A stretch of DNA of 64,000 bases from Macrobrachium rosenbergii. Its lineage: Eukaryota; Arthropoda; Malacostraca; Decapoda; Palaemonidae. The position numbers and the translations under genes were made by a program. The notes beneath the pieces were generated by a model that worked only from the letters and a program-made list of their open reading frames with translations, did no database searches and was not told where the DNA came from. The number at the start of each line of letters is the position of its first letter. Positions within the stretch are counted from its first letter, which is position 1. The stretch spans positions 38,625,570 to 38,689,569 of the forward strand of contig NC_089784.1 in assembly GCF_040412425.1 (NCBI RefSeq), given 5' to 3'. Of the stretch, positions 1-12,859 are shown piece after piece.

Positions 1-2292
1 AAGAAAACTAGTTTCCATTTTTAATGTGCAATTTATTTTTAAACAACATTTATTTTCCAATACAAACCTATTTCCATACTTGTTGGAACATAAAAGAAAA
101 TCTCCCACTATGGTAGGCTGGCACATTTGCATATGGTCCCCTGGTCTTCCAGAGGTAGATTATTTCACCACACGTGCTGTCCAGCAGTTGCTCAGATCAG
201 AGTGGCAGTATGGCAGCAATTTATGTGAAAATAAAGGGTTTCTGCATTGAAAAAATTTTGTTTTTAAGAATATACTGGTACAGTATTTGCTTTGCTACAG
301 ACCCTTTACTTTTTCACATCCTGAGTAGCAACTTAGTTGGGAGGGAGCTGGGCTGTTGAGGAACATTACTTTGTGGAATTTTCCAGACCAGCAAACTGAA
401 AATGGCCTAGATAAGGAAGAAAAGCTTTTTAAGAGAAAATGATAGGACAGTAATTGTATGATCACTGAACTTGCAAACTTACCATCCTAGCAATGTGTAG
501 AAATAAGTGACCTTGCAAATGTATGCCAAGAAGACTGGTGTGATGGAAATGTCAAGTAGATGAAGTGGATGAGTCCCCTGACCTTATATCATTGACCACT
601 ATGTGTGAAACCTGACCTGCAGCAATTGTCAGACCCAAAAATATTTGCCTAAGAATTTATCAGTATCTCAAGATAAAATTTTCAAAATCAAATGCCACTT
701 ACAAGTGCCTGCCATTAAAACAGATCATTTATTCAAATTCCATTTAAACAGTAATGAAGTAAATGGTGTCTAAATCCCACAAACTCTAACCATAACTTGA
801 GCTGTCTCTTCAGTAGTATTTTCTTATGCTCTAAAGAAAACTCTTTAGGCACTGGCTCATATGAAGGCTTGGTCAGGCTCTTTACAACTAGGGACAAATC
901 CCATTCCCCTGAAGGGGCGTAATGATTCTGGTCAGAGTTTTTATTTCAAAATATTGAATCTTCTAAGGCTAGAACAGGACAGGATGCCCAAACCTTGAAG
1001 TCCAGTTATCTTTTAATAGCAAAGAACAGGTTCTGCCATCATAAAAAATTAAAATCCTGTAACTCCAGAATAGAAGCTTTAAGAGGATTAATGCCTCTCC
1101 CCCTGCACCAGTCTCAGAAACTTTTCCACTAGGGCAAATATAAGTTGACTGTGGAATTCTTGCATGTTGTGGCTTCTTCTCATGAAAAATTTACTAGCAA
1201 GGCCTTGCTTGATACCCTTCAAGTGTGTCAGTTTAGCATGTCCAGGTTCTCACGGAAGCATTTAAGTTTGGGTTGTTAAAGTAACTTCTTTCGCCAAAGT
1301 TAACTTATGCCAAAGAGGAGCAATCAGGTGATGCATAGTTTCTCCAGCTCCTGTATTTTGTTGAAGACGCATCTGATTAAAAAAAAAATAAGGAAGGTAA
1401 CGACTCCAAGGCTGTTTCAGAAATGCATGAATCATACATCTTCCATGTAGCTGGGTCTGTTCTGTGCTAAACTATTCTTCTTGTTTGAAACACCTTAGGA
1501 TGAGATGAAGCATTTTCATCAGTCATGGTTGAAGTAGAGTATGGGCTATGGTCTGAGATGTCGGACATCACTCTACAAAAATTTTCCTGGTGATGTGATG
1601 AACAAAGGCAACCAATGCTAGAATGACATCCTTGATTTCTTGGTAGTTTATGTGCTAATTTCTGTCCTCTTGTAATCAAGTCCCTAAGTCCTGGCTATCC
1701 ATTTCCACTTTAAGGCACTAAAACCAAAGGATCTCTAGAATGATAGTGAGAGTAATCCTAAGCTTATGTTCTTGTCATGTTTCTATCACTGTAGGTCTTT
1801 TTGCACATCCGGAGGGACTGGAACATGAAAAATATATGAAAACACCACCACCGAGGAATCAGATAATAAGCCTTAGAAATTCTGATTTAGCCAAGGGCTG
1901 ACGGTTTGGGCTTCTATTAGGCAGGGGAATGACAGCAGCTAGGGAAGGACACATATATGAGACATACTTAAATGCTTATAGTGCTCTAAATTTTACCTGA
2001 AACTATACAAAATGACAATGGGAAATACCCAACACTTAAGACCATACAAACTAAATTACTGACAAATGCTTAACCATAATATAAACGCTGAAGTCCAGGC
2101 AGGCCCCAAAACTAAAAAGGACAGTTGTTACTCACAGATAGACAATCAATTTTATCTTGAAAAACTAACTCCAATCCAAGCTGGAAGAACAGAAAATCTC
2201 ATATTTCTTAGCAAATTACTGCAGAATGTTCAAACTTTCTCAGTTATACCTTCACCAAAGGTCCTGTATTTATATACACCCAAACACTTTAA
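1..2292. other. AT-rich non-coding DNA, no gene seen
   Basis: Only short, compositionally random open frames are present and none resembles a known protein. The stretch lies upstream of the first recognisable DXO exon on the same strand, so it may be DXO intron. I looked for the amino-terminal part of DXO here and did not find it. It ends at the TTAA target of the MITE that follows. Confidence 0.4.
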
Positions 2293-3081
2293 CCCTTAAG
2301 GGACGGCATAATTTATCAATGTGCAGCACCCCAGACCGGGGAAACTTTGAGGTCTGTAAAAAAAAAAATCACATCAATGGAAAGAGAATGACACATACAT
2401 TTACATTGTATAAATAAAAAAATTCTAAAAAATTTTCCCTACCTTCTGCGAGAAGTTGAAAATGACTATTTACAACCCCTTGTGGGGCCTCATTTACAAG
2501 ACAATCGTAAATTTTACCAACTTATATATGTTTTTTCTAATAAATAAGTTTTTTGGATTTTGTAAAATTATTATTACTGCTCACACAATATCAAAACAGA
2601 TAAGAAATAAAAGCAGTAACAAATTTTTTGCATATTTGTCGTAAAATATTCAGGTAAGTTTACAAGAAGGAAGATTCAGTAACATTTTTTTTACTTTTAC
2701 ATGCTTTTTCTAATATTTCTTTGCAATTTTCTTTGTAAAATGACATTTACAACCGACATACTATCGTAAAAGACAAAAACAAAAAACAACAGCAACCCCT
2801 TCGTATATTTACAAGCAAATTTACAATAAGACCCATGTGAGAGAGAGAGATGCAGTACCTTCCCCCTTGAAGTCATAAGCATTACTGATACTGGCCCAAC
2901 TCTCACATCTGTATAAAAGTTGCCATTAGTGAATTTATAGCATATAGAAGTATTGGCACCTTTGTTTCAAATCATTATTACCATAACAGTGGTGCGTAAT
3001 TCTGCTTCACACTGAAGCGCAATCCATCCACCTCCCCAAACCTGTTTTACTTCACACTGAAGCTCAATCCGTCCCTAAGGG
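2293..3081. mobile_element. TTAA-flanked MITE (piggyBac-like termini)
   Basis: The sequence is bounded by TTAA at 2289-2292 and TTAA at 3082-3085. The left end reads CCCTTAAGGGACGG and the right end is its reverse complement with one base missing (CCGTCCCTAAGGG). TTAA target duplication and termini starting with CCC are hallmarks of the piggyBac superfamily. There is no coding capacity, so it is non-autonomous. Near the right end a short motif is repeated twice (around 3006-3030 and 3051-3075). The larger TTAA element at 48478-50672 shares the CCCTTAA start. The superfamily assignment is inferred from target site and termini only. Confidence 0.6.
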
Positions 3082-3085
3082 TTAA

Positions 3086-3608
3086 ACCAATATGAGAAAA
3101 TGCCAGGTAAAGATAAAAAGTGTATGAAAATTGTCACTCCAAAATTTAACACTGGGGAAGACAAGCTATTAAACAGCTAACTGACATAAAAACGAGACAC
3201 CCAGCCTCTGAAAAAGCTGAGGAACCATATGTGCATGTGCCAAACTACAAAGATTTGGAGACCTTTCCTTCTCTTAAAAGTGAAATGTGTGGAGATTAGC
3301 ACAGGGGCACAAAAGGCCACATAAAAGTAATGGGTTTGTAATAAAAAAAAAAAAACGCATTTAACCTTACCTCAGTGATTTGGGTAAGATTGTAATGTAT
3401 TATTACTAACACACTATGTGTAGAAGTTATAATGCAAAATCGACTTTGGATGTTTAAAAACATCACCTAAAACATGTGCCATGATTTGGGCGATTATTTT
3501 TAGATCTTAACACAGTTTGAAAATTATTTTTGTCCATATTTACACTACATGATTTATACTATAAAACTACTGAAAGAATACAATATTCACTTGAAATGTG
3601 TTTTTTAG
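3086..3608. other. Non-coding DNA, probable DXO intron
   Basis: No similarity recognised. It ends in a T-run followed by AG at 3607-3608, the proposed splice acceptor of the first DXO exon. An apparently open frame runs across this acceptor from 3530, but its residues before 3609 do not resemble DXO. Confidence 0.4.
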
Positions 3609-3818
3609 GTAGTGATATCTCAGAAGGTGTTAATGAAAACTCTGAATATTCTTGTGTTCTACGTTCTCGTTTGGAAAAGCATTCCATTGTGTATAGTGCT
3701 GAAGTTGATGGGGTTAATCCTGAGAAGTATGAATCACCACCTGTTGATCTTAGAGCTTTGTTGAGCTGAAAACTAATAAAATACTCAATGAAGAACGTGA
3801 TGTCCGCTCTCTTCACAG
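3609..3818 (+). CDS. DXO: DXO/Dom3Z decapping exoribonuclease, internal exon with frameshift
   Basis: DXO-family enzymes remove incomplete 5' caps and degrade the RNA 5'-3' in nucleus and cytoplasm. This exon starts after TTTTTTAG and encodes the conserved block containing VLRSRLEKHSIVYSAEVDG, then FVELKT further on. The E-V-D (3701-3709) and E-L-K (3763-3771) metal-binding motifs of the active site are both present. The exon ends at CACAG/GTAAGG with a phase-2 boundary, completed by the first base of the next exon. Between the two motifs (about 3752-3762) the reading frame shifts by one base: the first frame runs into a stop at about 3767-3769, while the conserved E-L-K part lies in another frame. 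Because the family signature is strong on both sides, I favour a sequence error or a recent single-base indel over an old pseudogene. The amino-terminal exons are not in the window. Confidence 0.82.
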
Positions 3819-4878
3819 GTAAGGTTTTCAATTTTTTATTTATTTTGAATAAACTGTATATGATTAATGTTTGGTTCACTGTAAAGGATGAATTTATACA
3901 TTTAATACTTTTTGCTCTGATTCTCAAGATTAATAATATAATTAAGGTCATCAAGTTAAGTTAGCTTGCATATGATGTTATGCCAGTTTTTTCCTGGTTT
4001 TTTAACAAGTATGTCAATAGTATTTATTTTGCATAGATGTTTATTTTGTAAATTACATTAGCAGCACTAAATCTATCATTAAATCTTTATTAAATGCCAG
4101 CAAACAGCATAATAGAGTTTGTTATATGAATGTTATTTGTTTCAATGAGAATGCAATTTTTCATCTTTAATAGTAGTATTCCTAGTGCCAGCTGGAATCT
4201 GTCATTGAAGCTCATTAACATGGTAAGTAAGTGATGGTAGGTATGTAAGTGGATGAGTAATGCCCACTCACCTGTCTGCACACTATATTTCCAGCCACCA
4301 TCGAGTCCAGACGTCCTTACTGCTGTGGGATCTCTTGACTTTGCATTGTTGAAGCCTTCTCTTTGGATGTTAATTGTGTGGTTGTTCTATTCCTTTATTT
4401 AGCCTTTGACTTTTCTCTATGAATAATCATGGTTGGCTATTCTGGAGAGAACACTAAGAGTATGAGAAAACAGCATAGATATCTCTGGTGAGAGAAGGGT
4501 TGTGAGGGGCAGTGTATGATCCTTTAGCATTAATCTTTATTCTTTGTGTTCTTTTTCAGAGGCTAGGTTTGTAGTATGGGTCTCTCTTGCCAGAACTGTT
4601 CTTTTTGTTATCTAACTCAGTGGATAAAACACAGAACTAAGCCAAGTCCGAAAATCGGTTGCCATGTCTTCAGCAGACAAATAACCACCCTTGACTCTGG
4701 CTCTGAATTTTCTGGTTATGTTGATCTTTAGACTCCTTTGTCTTCCACTGGATCTGTTCTTGCCTATTCATATATTGCCCCTCAGTTCTTGGTTGTACAA
4801 GCAGTGCAAATGGGGATCCACTAACCACTGAACATTAGAAAGAAATTACTGTATACAGTATGCATACATATACTGTGT

Positions 4879-4881
<3 letters not shown>

Positions 4882-4958
<77 letters not shown>
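4882..4958. repeat. (TA)n microsatellite
   Basis: About 77 bases of uninterrupted TA dinucleotides, inside the first visible DXO intron. Confidence 0.95.
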
Positions 4959-4960
<2 letters not shown>

Positions 4961-5176
4961 TCTGTGTATACACATGTATAAAACTATAAAATATTTGCCG
5001 TTATATCAGAATTTCATCTAATAAAGGTTGCCCATAAAAGCATCAGAGTAGACTTTACAGCGTTATATTCCAGAAACTACTGCTTCCCTCAGTGGACCTG
5101 TTCATTGAGGGAAACACTAGTTTCAAAGTATAATGCTTTAGATTCTGTCTTCTTTGGTGGTTTTATGAGCAACCTT

Positions 5177-5214
5177 TATATGTATATATATGTATATATA
5201 TATTATATATATAC

Positions 5215-5286
<72 letters not shown>
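5177..5286. repeat. TA-rich microsatellite with TGTA/CATA interruptions
   Basis: Compound (TA)n tract that abuts the 5' end of the SINE. A further short (TA)n at 5489-5507 is the 3' tail of that SINE. Confidence 0.9.
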
Positions 5287-5287
<1 letters not shown>

Positions 5288-5489
5288 GGCCAACTGGTTA
5301 GTGTGTCACTGTAGTCCTGATTCTCCGACCGTCGCTGGTTTTATCCCACGGGACGGTAGACTTATTATCAACTAAAATTCCTTTCGTAACATATATGAAA
5401 ATATATTACTTCCGAGGTAGAGTGAATTGGATATTAAAGGACGTTTGTAGCTTTCTGATTGTATATGAATCACGGTGATGTGATAGTCA
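5287..5489 (+). mobile_element. tRNA-derived SINE
   Basis: Internal RNA polymerase III promoter boxes are visible: an A box TGGTTAGTGTG at 5295-5305 and a B box GGTTTTATCCC at 5337-5347, with tRNA-like spacing. A tRNA-unrelated body follows and the element ends in a TA-rich tail. The B box departs from GGTTCGANTCC and no cloverleaf can be completed, so this is a SINE and not a tRNA gene. I recognise the body as a frequent decapod repeat from general familiarity, which I cannot verify here. Confidence 0.7.
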
Positions 5490-7509
5490 TATATATATAT
5501 ATATATACACTAGCTAACCAACCAGGCGCTGCCCAGAAAAACTCTGAATGACATTCGATAAACTATCTCACTTTCCTTCCCTCTTTCTCCTCCCTAACAC
5601 CCCTCTTCTCTCTCTTCTCTCACTCTCTCCCAACACAGTCATTCATTATTATAGAATTCAACAACCTAAGGCTGTGTATTCACAATTAAGTTTACCTGTT
5701 GTTTCTTCTGTTAGTTCATTGAAACTGCCATTAAAACTTATGTGTAGACAACAGTTTGTGGGTGGAGACAGTCCACTCCCCAGAATAGATGAAGTGATGG
5801 TATTAGGCCTACCTATATATCTTCCAACCAACTCACAGGTAATTGCACATGTGGACAGGTTAGCGCCAATTTCGTGACAGTTTGCTGTTGTATTTCATCT
5901 GGGAAGCATCTCAGACACTCTGATCAGAATATGAATAAATTATGTATAGGCTTATTCATTTCACTGTTAGACCCTTCAATGCTATTTGTAGGCCATTATA
6001 AGTCCAAATCATACGATAAAAATTTAAAACAATATTTCCATGTGATACAGACAATTTGGTATAGGCCAATGATGTCTTTTTATGATATGTGTTACTCTAA
6101 TGAAAGTAAATTTCACTGTCAATTCATAAAAAAACTGAACCAACCCCTCAGTTCTAATTTAAACTCATTCATTGATATTGAATGAGAATAGACATCTTTT
6201 TTCAATAAGAAATATTTAGTCTATACTCTGTTACGGCTTTTTACTTGTTTCCATTATTGAGTGAATTGCTGCTAGAGTTAGCCTTCCACCCCCTCATCAT
6301 ATTAAGAAAAAAGTGGCGAAACACTTTCCTATACGGCTAATTCAGCTTGTGATAAGTATTTTTTATATTGGTTTTAGGGATGTTTTTAATAACATCAAAT
6401 TCCTTAATGTAGAATTGTGTATAAAGTTACACATTCAGCATCTATAAACTTGGTCAATTCGTACAGTACCGTAATCACAAATCAAACAAAATCTTTCCTT
6501 TCTTGGAAGAATGTTAGGCAGTCGGTTATATTTATTGTTTTGAATACATACACATTGATAAAAGATAGAAATGAACATATGTCATTCTAATATATAACCA
6601 TAAACAATCATTTTATTTTCCTAAATGATGGGAATACTGTTCCTTACTGTGTATGGTTACATCAGCAAAAGGTATGAATTGACATGTTGTGTAAGCTGTG
6701 AGCACTTCAAGTTATCAAAATACAGTAGCTGCCATTTCTTAATTTAATCCTTATTTGCATCTAATACATTTACCCTCCAAGTGCTTTTCAGAAAAGATTT
6801 TGAAATGTAACGATCTACATTCCTGTAAAGTTTTATCTTCCGGGTAATTAGTACCAAGCAACGTGAAAAGAAACTTATCTTCCGTATGCAGTGAAGTTTT
6901 TGCCAATTCACACGATAATTAATTCCAACTGAGAGGGACAGGAATTCCCTAGAGTGGAGGTTCATTAGTAAAGAACATAACTCTAGTACAGAGTCCTATC
7001 AGCCTCTGCATAAGGTTACAGGAGTCATCTTTCCCTTGCTCATCCATATGACCAGGAAGCTGACTTTTCTGAGTGATGATAGCAACAATGCCAGTTGTAT
7101 TCCATTAGACAAACCTCCCATTTAAAGAGTTAGTGTCCTTTATAAAAGACAAAGTTTTGTATGCTCACTGGAGAAAAGCAGATTTTTTCATTAATTTTCA
7201 GTTTCTATTAATAACAAAACCCTGAAGTCTTTCATCATAATCTCACCCCTGACCATCTCCACATTTGTTCCCACTACTGAAGGATAAAGTGAGGGTCTGC
7301 AGACGTATGAGTGGGTGATACCTGACATTTCAATCACCTGCCATCTCCTAAATACCTCATAAACAAATGTCAATGACCAATTCCACCTGGTATCAGGAAT
7401 GCTACTACCTAAAAGACTTTTGTTCTGTATATTTAGGAAGAATGCAAGCTACTTAATGGAATTTGTTATATTTAGTGTGCTCATTGTAATTTATAATGTC
7501 TTTTGTAAG

Positions 7510-7645
7510 GTTCAAGCTCATGAAATGGTGGAGTCAGTCTTACCTTGTAGGCATACCAACTGTTGTCTGTGGCTTCAGAGATAACAATGGAGTTGTTCAG
7601 TCATTAAAGATTTTCGGAGTTGAAGAAATGCCATCTCTAGGTCAG
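7510..7645 (+). CDS. DXO: DXO/Dom3Z decapping exoribonuclease, internal exon
   Basis: The exon follows TTTTGTAAG and ends at GGTCAG/GTGAGT. Its first base completes the arginine codon split at the previous exon, and 45 full codons follow, ending in phase 0. The product contains FKLMKWWSQSYLVGIP followed by VVCGFRDNNG and LKIF, the conserved DXO block between the E-L-K motif and the carboxy-terminal part: W-W/C-x-Q-S-F/Y, then G-I/V-P and G-F-R. No frameshift is present. The phase match to both neighbours is strong evidence that the three exons belong to one gene. Confidence 0.88.
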
Positions 7646-9539
7646 GTGAGTATCATATGTTTATGTAACAAACAAGCTTCTTATGTTGCTTATGCCATAT
7701 TGCCAAGTAAATATGAAATAAATTAGTACTGAATTCCAAGTTAAGCACTGCAGATGAATTAAGAAGTCTCTTAGGTTAGGGCTTTATCCTGCTATGGGGA
7801 GACTTGTCAGTCCAGATGTTTTTATTTTCATTCTTTGTTTGGCTTACTGTAAGGAAAGTAGTTATCCAGTGTTGTTCTTGCTTTAGTCGCTTGATCATAT
7901 GTGTAATTACAGTCTGTACAGAAGGCAATCACTTATTTCCTGGTGTTAATTTATCACTGCATGATATGTAGATTTAGGCTGAATAACTAGTTAATGATAT
8001 ACTCAGTGACTGTGCTTCATGTATACTGTATCTGACAAGGTCATCACTGTATTTATGTTTCTCTAGGTAGTTATGTCTTCACAGGAAGTTTGTGTATAAT
8101 GTTAAAATTGACTCTGTGTAAATTTATGTTCTTGCATGCAAAAGCATAAGAGGGCATTCTCTGTGCATTACCATTCCATATAAGCTCTCCAATAGAATGA
8201 TGGCAGTGCTTTTCTAAACATGTTTCTTGAACCACATTATTTTGACTGTTGTGTTAATTATTACTCTGCATTCATTGAGTTGTCTTCAGCAGGACTAGAG
8301 TAATTCTTAGCTATATTTCTTATTGTTGATTACTAGCTTCCAAGCACACTTGGTAAAGGGAGGGTTTCAGTGTATCATTATGTAATCCTTACCCTTGAGT
8401 GGAAGACAAACCATATGCTAAATACATGGTTTCCCATATGGGTATAGAAACTCATTCCCAATGACTCTCTTTGCTGGGTGAGAGAATGTTCTTTTGATTG
8501 TTCCTTCCCAGAGAGTATTGATTGGTTAAAGGTAAAATGGGGTAGTCTAAGAAGAGAAAGACCAACGCCAACAGGAAAGAAACTTTGTTCAGAAACCTCT
8601 GTCTGGTGTATTATATGAACCCATGTCTCTCATTACCTTCCTCTGCAGGCAAGAGGAATTTCCTAGCCAAACCTTTCTTGTGCCAGATTAAGCTTATTTA
8701 CAGCTGTAGCATATGTTGTGAAAAGGCTTTGCATTATAAAAATTCACATATTAAAATACACAACTTTCACTATCCCACGGTAATTTTGCGTTCTCTAGAC
8801 ATCCAGACTATTCACAAATATGAGTACAGTATTACTTACACACAGGTATCGAAAGTAGTGTTAAAAGTAACAGTGATGCAGTTCAAAGAGTGAGTACCAA
8901 ACTTCTTCATGCCAGATTCAGTGACACATTAAGGACTAGCGGATTTAGGAGTTGGGTCAGTGGAAGGGGATGGCTCCAGGTAAAGTGTTAAAGGATAATC
9001 AATAATTTTATAGCAGGGTCTGTATTAAGTCATTATCCACTAGCTCCATTTGCCTTCTAAACAGGAAGGTTGAATGGTGCTAAAAGGGAATATATATATA
9101 CTGTATATAATTTCAAACAATTAAAATCTCTCAATAAATGTTGCAGACTTGCCTCAAAATCCCAGTAGAGGAGTGCATCCTTTTACTGTATCAGGTATTC
9201 AAGGTGAAACCTACAGTAATATGTTCACGTGCTATGTCATGTAACAACACTGTTCATCAGTAGATCAGAGCATGTTTTTTACTATTAAAGAAGTCATACA
9301 TAGTTCTTGTTATAAAAGAAAGTAGGGGCCACACCAACTTTCTTTAACAAAATGTCACATGATCTGTTTTAGAAAAAGCAAATCAGTTTCATAAATACAA
9401 ATCATTTTTATTACTTATATCTTCATGCATAATACATACTGCAAGATTCCCACTAATGAGAGTTGCCTGCCCATTTGCAGCACTAATTTAATTACAGCCA
9501 GGTATATACCACAAGTTTCTGCCAATACGAGTTGGGGGA

Positions 9540-12500
9540 CACTCCTAGTAAAACAAGGAGTGGTATTTACATTTTGTTGGGAAGAATTAGTGAAGTATTA
9601 AAAAGACCAACAAAGAGAAACATGGACTCTTGTGTTCAGGAGGTAAGATTTAAAGGAGCGGGCGCAAACGGAATCAGTAGTGATATAAAGGATTATAAAT
9701 TGTGGTGGACAAAATGGAATGAACATACTTGCCAAAAATGAAATGGCTGAAAATGTCATAGTACTGTATTGGGGCAAATGAATGAAAGAATAATGAAGAT
9801 TAAGATGATTGTAGAAAAGTGGGTAATGCATGTATTTTCGTTTACTCATCATGATCAGGAATACCAGAGAAGAAAAGAAGGAATTTTGGGAAAGGTTATG
9901 AGATGAAGTAACACAAGTGCCAGAGTTTAAGGGAATACTGGTAGAAGGAGACCTGATGACCACAGAGAAACAGAGCTGGTTTTGAGGATGTAATGGGAAA
10001 CTGTATCTTGGGAGAAAGAACAGGAAGGAGTACAGTAGTACTGGAATTCTGCTATAGCCAGGGATGAGCATTGCTAAACACAGTGTATAAGAACCCTGCT
10101 TAAAAGTTAATAATCTACAAGAGTGGAGAAACTGAAACATTTTATGATGAGGAAAAGTGCAGTTAGCATCAAAGAAAAGAATTCCACTGATATAACAAGT
10201 GAGGCATGCTTAACGCAATAGGTCGCTGGGAATTGGTCTGATAGTGAGGTACAGAAGGATGAAACAGAACCAACCAAAAGAATAACAAGTAAAAAATGCA
10301 TCGAAGTTTCTTCAGCGCAATCGAGTTTTCTGTACAGTGTATAATCGAAGCCACCGAAAACAGATCTGTCTTTTGGTGGTCTCGGTATAATGCTGTATGA
10401 GCCGCATCCCATGAAACTTTAACCACGGCTCGGAGGTGGCCTATCCTATATTGTTGCCAGAAGCGTGATTACGGCTAGCTTTAACCTTGAATAAAATAAA
10501 AATTACTGAGTCTAGGGGGCTGCAATTTGGTATATTTGATGATTGGGGGGTGGATGATCAACATATCAATTTGCAGCCCTCTAGGATCAGTAATTTTTAA
10601 GATCTGAGGGCGGACAGAAAAAGTGCAGACAGAAAAAAATGCGGACAGAATAAAATGGGGACAGACATACAAAGCCAGCACACTAGTTTTCTTTTACAGA
10701 AAACTAAAAACAGAAATTGAGAAACCAGCCAAAAGAATAAAACATAAAAATAGAGAAATGAGGAAGCCAAAAATTACAAAAACTATCAATATACAGTATA
10801 TAGCACAAAAATTGGTTTTATGTAGTGTGACATCAGTGAAAGGTAATCTAGAATAAGAGACAGTACAAAGGGTAAGTGAGGAGTAGAAGGGAGTCTTCAA
10901 GCTCAGGTAGAAGACTGGTAATGCAGAGGATAGACAGAAGAGGTGAGAGGCCAAAAAGCAGGTGGCAAGGTCAGTGAATAGATGGGAGGAATCAAACCAG
11001 TCTCAGCACAACAGAGGCAAAAGAGAAATTCTGAGTGAAGCAGAAGTGGCTGAGAAAATACAGAAAAGATGTAAAAAGGACAAAGTTTACAAAATATGCA
11101 AATTGAGAAATAACTTGAAAATAAAGACTTACCATTACTGGAATTATGGGGGGCAATAATTACAAATCATTTGCATGAAGAAAGTATGCATGTATTGGAG
11201 GAGAGGGACTAAAAGAGAATGTAACTGCTAAGAAAGTTAAAATGTCCCTTGGAAGGTTAAAAATTGAGAAACCCCAGGACTATCTGGAAGTAGGAAAGCC
11301 AGTCCTCCATGAACTTACCAAAGTACAGTATACAAAAACCTGACAAAGGAAGAGATGGGACCTGAAGAGTGAGAAAAGCACCTTACAGTAATGGTATGCA
11401 GAACGGGTTGTACTGCAGTGTGGAATTAATAGAGGAGTAAGACTGCTTGAGAATCCTATGAAAATATTGGAAAAGGTGCAAGGGGAACGACTGAGAAAAA
11501 TTGTTACAGTTGATAACTGTCAGTTTGGCTTCATCCCAGAGAGTCAGCCACAGGTAGTTGTATAATGAGGCAACTACAAGAAAAGCCTTTAGACAGAGTA
11601 CTGAAACAAATAATCAGATGGGGATTACAGAAACAGAGGCGGGTACTAGCGAGATCATCAAGCTAGTAATATTACTCTCCCATACCACTTGGTCCTAAGT
11701 GAAGAGCAACAGATGGGTCAGATGAATTTAGGATAGGTTAGTGCCTATTAAGGGTCAGTTTTGAGCCCTTTGTAATGCAGAAAGCTATGGAGGAGTGCAG
11801 CAAATGAGGCCCTAAGAGCTGCTATATACAGTTTATCTGAGGAAGATGCCATGTAAATGTTTAAAAGATGGATGAAAGGAATGGAGAAGAGAGGAATGGA
11901 AATTAAGAAAAGCTAAACTAAGTTTATGATGACTGGCAAGACAGCAAAAGAAAAAGTAATCGAGAATGTAGCCATTTGGCTGTTGTGGGAGAGGTTTCAT
12001 AGTGAACTGAGTTTTGTCCACCAAGTACTACAGATCAGTTCACATGATGTGCTAGAGATTATGAAATAAATATGAGATAAGAGACTGTTGATGCCCAAAT
12101 AGCAGTACAAGACAAATGGGGAAGAGAGGTAAGTGAAGAGCTGTGTTGTAATGGATAGGCAGGTCTTATAAGTAGAGCATTTGTTATCTTTGGGACACAC
12201 TGGACTGCAAAGCAGGAGTTGGGATGGCAGTAAGAAAAAGAGTTGCTACTATTGATGAAATGATGAGAGAGAGCTAGAGCAACAGTAAATGTTAGAAAGA
12301 GAGAAAAAAACTTATCATTAGTAAATAAAAGCTGTACTGCTGGTACTTTCAGCAGCAGAGACATGGGCATTGACAAAGAAAACAGAGGAAGTTTTGAAAA
12401 TATATAGAATGTTCATATTTATTGGTGGGGTATAGGGGAGGTTTGTATTAAAAAAGAGGAAATGGTGAAAACAATCAAATTGTAAAAATAATAAAAATGT

Positions 12501-12540
12501 GAAGAAAGAGCACAGGCCAGATGAGAGTGGACAGAACTCA
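9540..12540 (+). mobile_element. Decayed EN-RT LINE (RTE/craniofacial-development-like)
   Basis: Fragments appear in the expected order but in changing frames. An endonuclease start includes QEVRFKGAGANG (about 9635-9670). Reverse-transcriptase blocks follow at about 11431-11553, including KILEKVQGERLRKIV and then QFGFIPE. The thumb-region piece MFKRWMKGMEKRGMEI lies at about 11853-11900, and a carboxy-terminal AAETWALTKKTEE at about 12350-12390. No tract is intact over more than about 60 codons and there are many stops, so it is dead. I recognise the order and motifs as an endonuclease-reverse transcriptase family common in decapods; clade placement (RTE-like) is tentative. Related antisense relics lie at 15600-16560 and 53480-54480. 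Confidence 0.7.
10323..10705. mobile_element. Hairpin-containing MITE nested in the LINE
   Basis: The ends carry inverted AGTTTTCTGTA (left, from 10324) and TACAGAAAACT (right, ending about 10704). Inside, 10503-10540 and 10550-10593 form an imperfect inverted repeat around GGGCTGCAA, so the transcript could fold into a long hairpin. A run of GGACAG-type repeats follows at about 10610-10675. It interrupts the LINE relic, so it is younger than that insertion. I recognise it as a very common decapod repeat, from memory only. Confidence 0.6.
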
Positions 12541-12859
12541 TTTTGTCTAGTAAAGCTGATGTGAAAATGTTAGACGATACATAATGATCATTGAAATTTA
12601 CTGTTTAGTGAGTAAAGGCTTCAATAAGCAAATCAGGACTTGATGAAATAGCTGAACACAGATACAGTACTTGCTTTGTCATTGTGTATTTTATGGTTTT
12701 CTTCAAAACATAACCATTTAAAATTCTGGAACTGTTTTCTGTCATACCAAATTGAGTTACGCATATTTTAAATACTGACTTTTGGCAATCAGTTGTAATA
12801 CTTATTGTAGTAGCCACTTTATTGTTCAAAAATAAAATATGATATTCTTCTCTTTACAG

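Larger units (their letters stand above)
3819..7509 (+). other. DXO intron (3.7 kb)
   Basis: Begins GTAAGG and ends TTTTGTAAG. It holds two long TA tracts, a tRNA-derived SINE (5287-5489) and AT-rich unique-looking DNA from about 5640 to the acceptor. A pyrimidine-rich stretch with repeated CTCTC and CCCTC lies at about 5573-5632. Directly after the SINE, near 5509-5540, is a segment reminiscent of a common decapod repeat end, which I cannot name. No other coding exon was recognised. Confidence 0.7.
7646..12859 (+). other. DXO intron (5.2 kb) containing a LINE relic
   Basis: Begins GTGAGT and ends TCTTTACAG. From 7646 to about 9530 I see only AT-rich DNA without recognisable features. From 9540 to about 12540 it contains a decayed LINE in the same orientation as the gene, with a MITE nested within it at 10323-10705. 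The remaining 300 bases before the acceptor show nothing. Confidence 0.75.

Noticed and set aside
3559..3954. Minus-strand open frame of 131 codons
   Set aside because: It overlaps the DXO exon antisense and runs into AT-rich intron with no recognisable motif.
5287..5360. Possible tRNA gene
   Set aside because: A and B boxes are present but no cloverleaf with paired acceptor stem can be formed, and a SINE body and TA tail follow.
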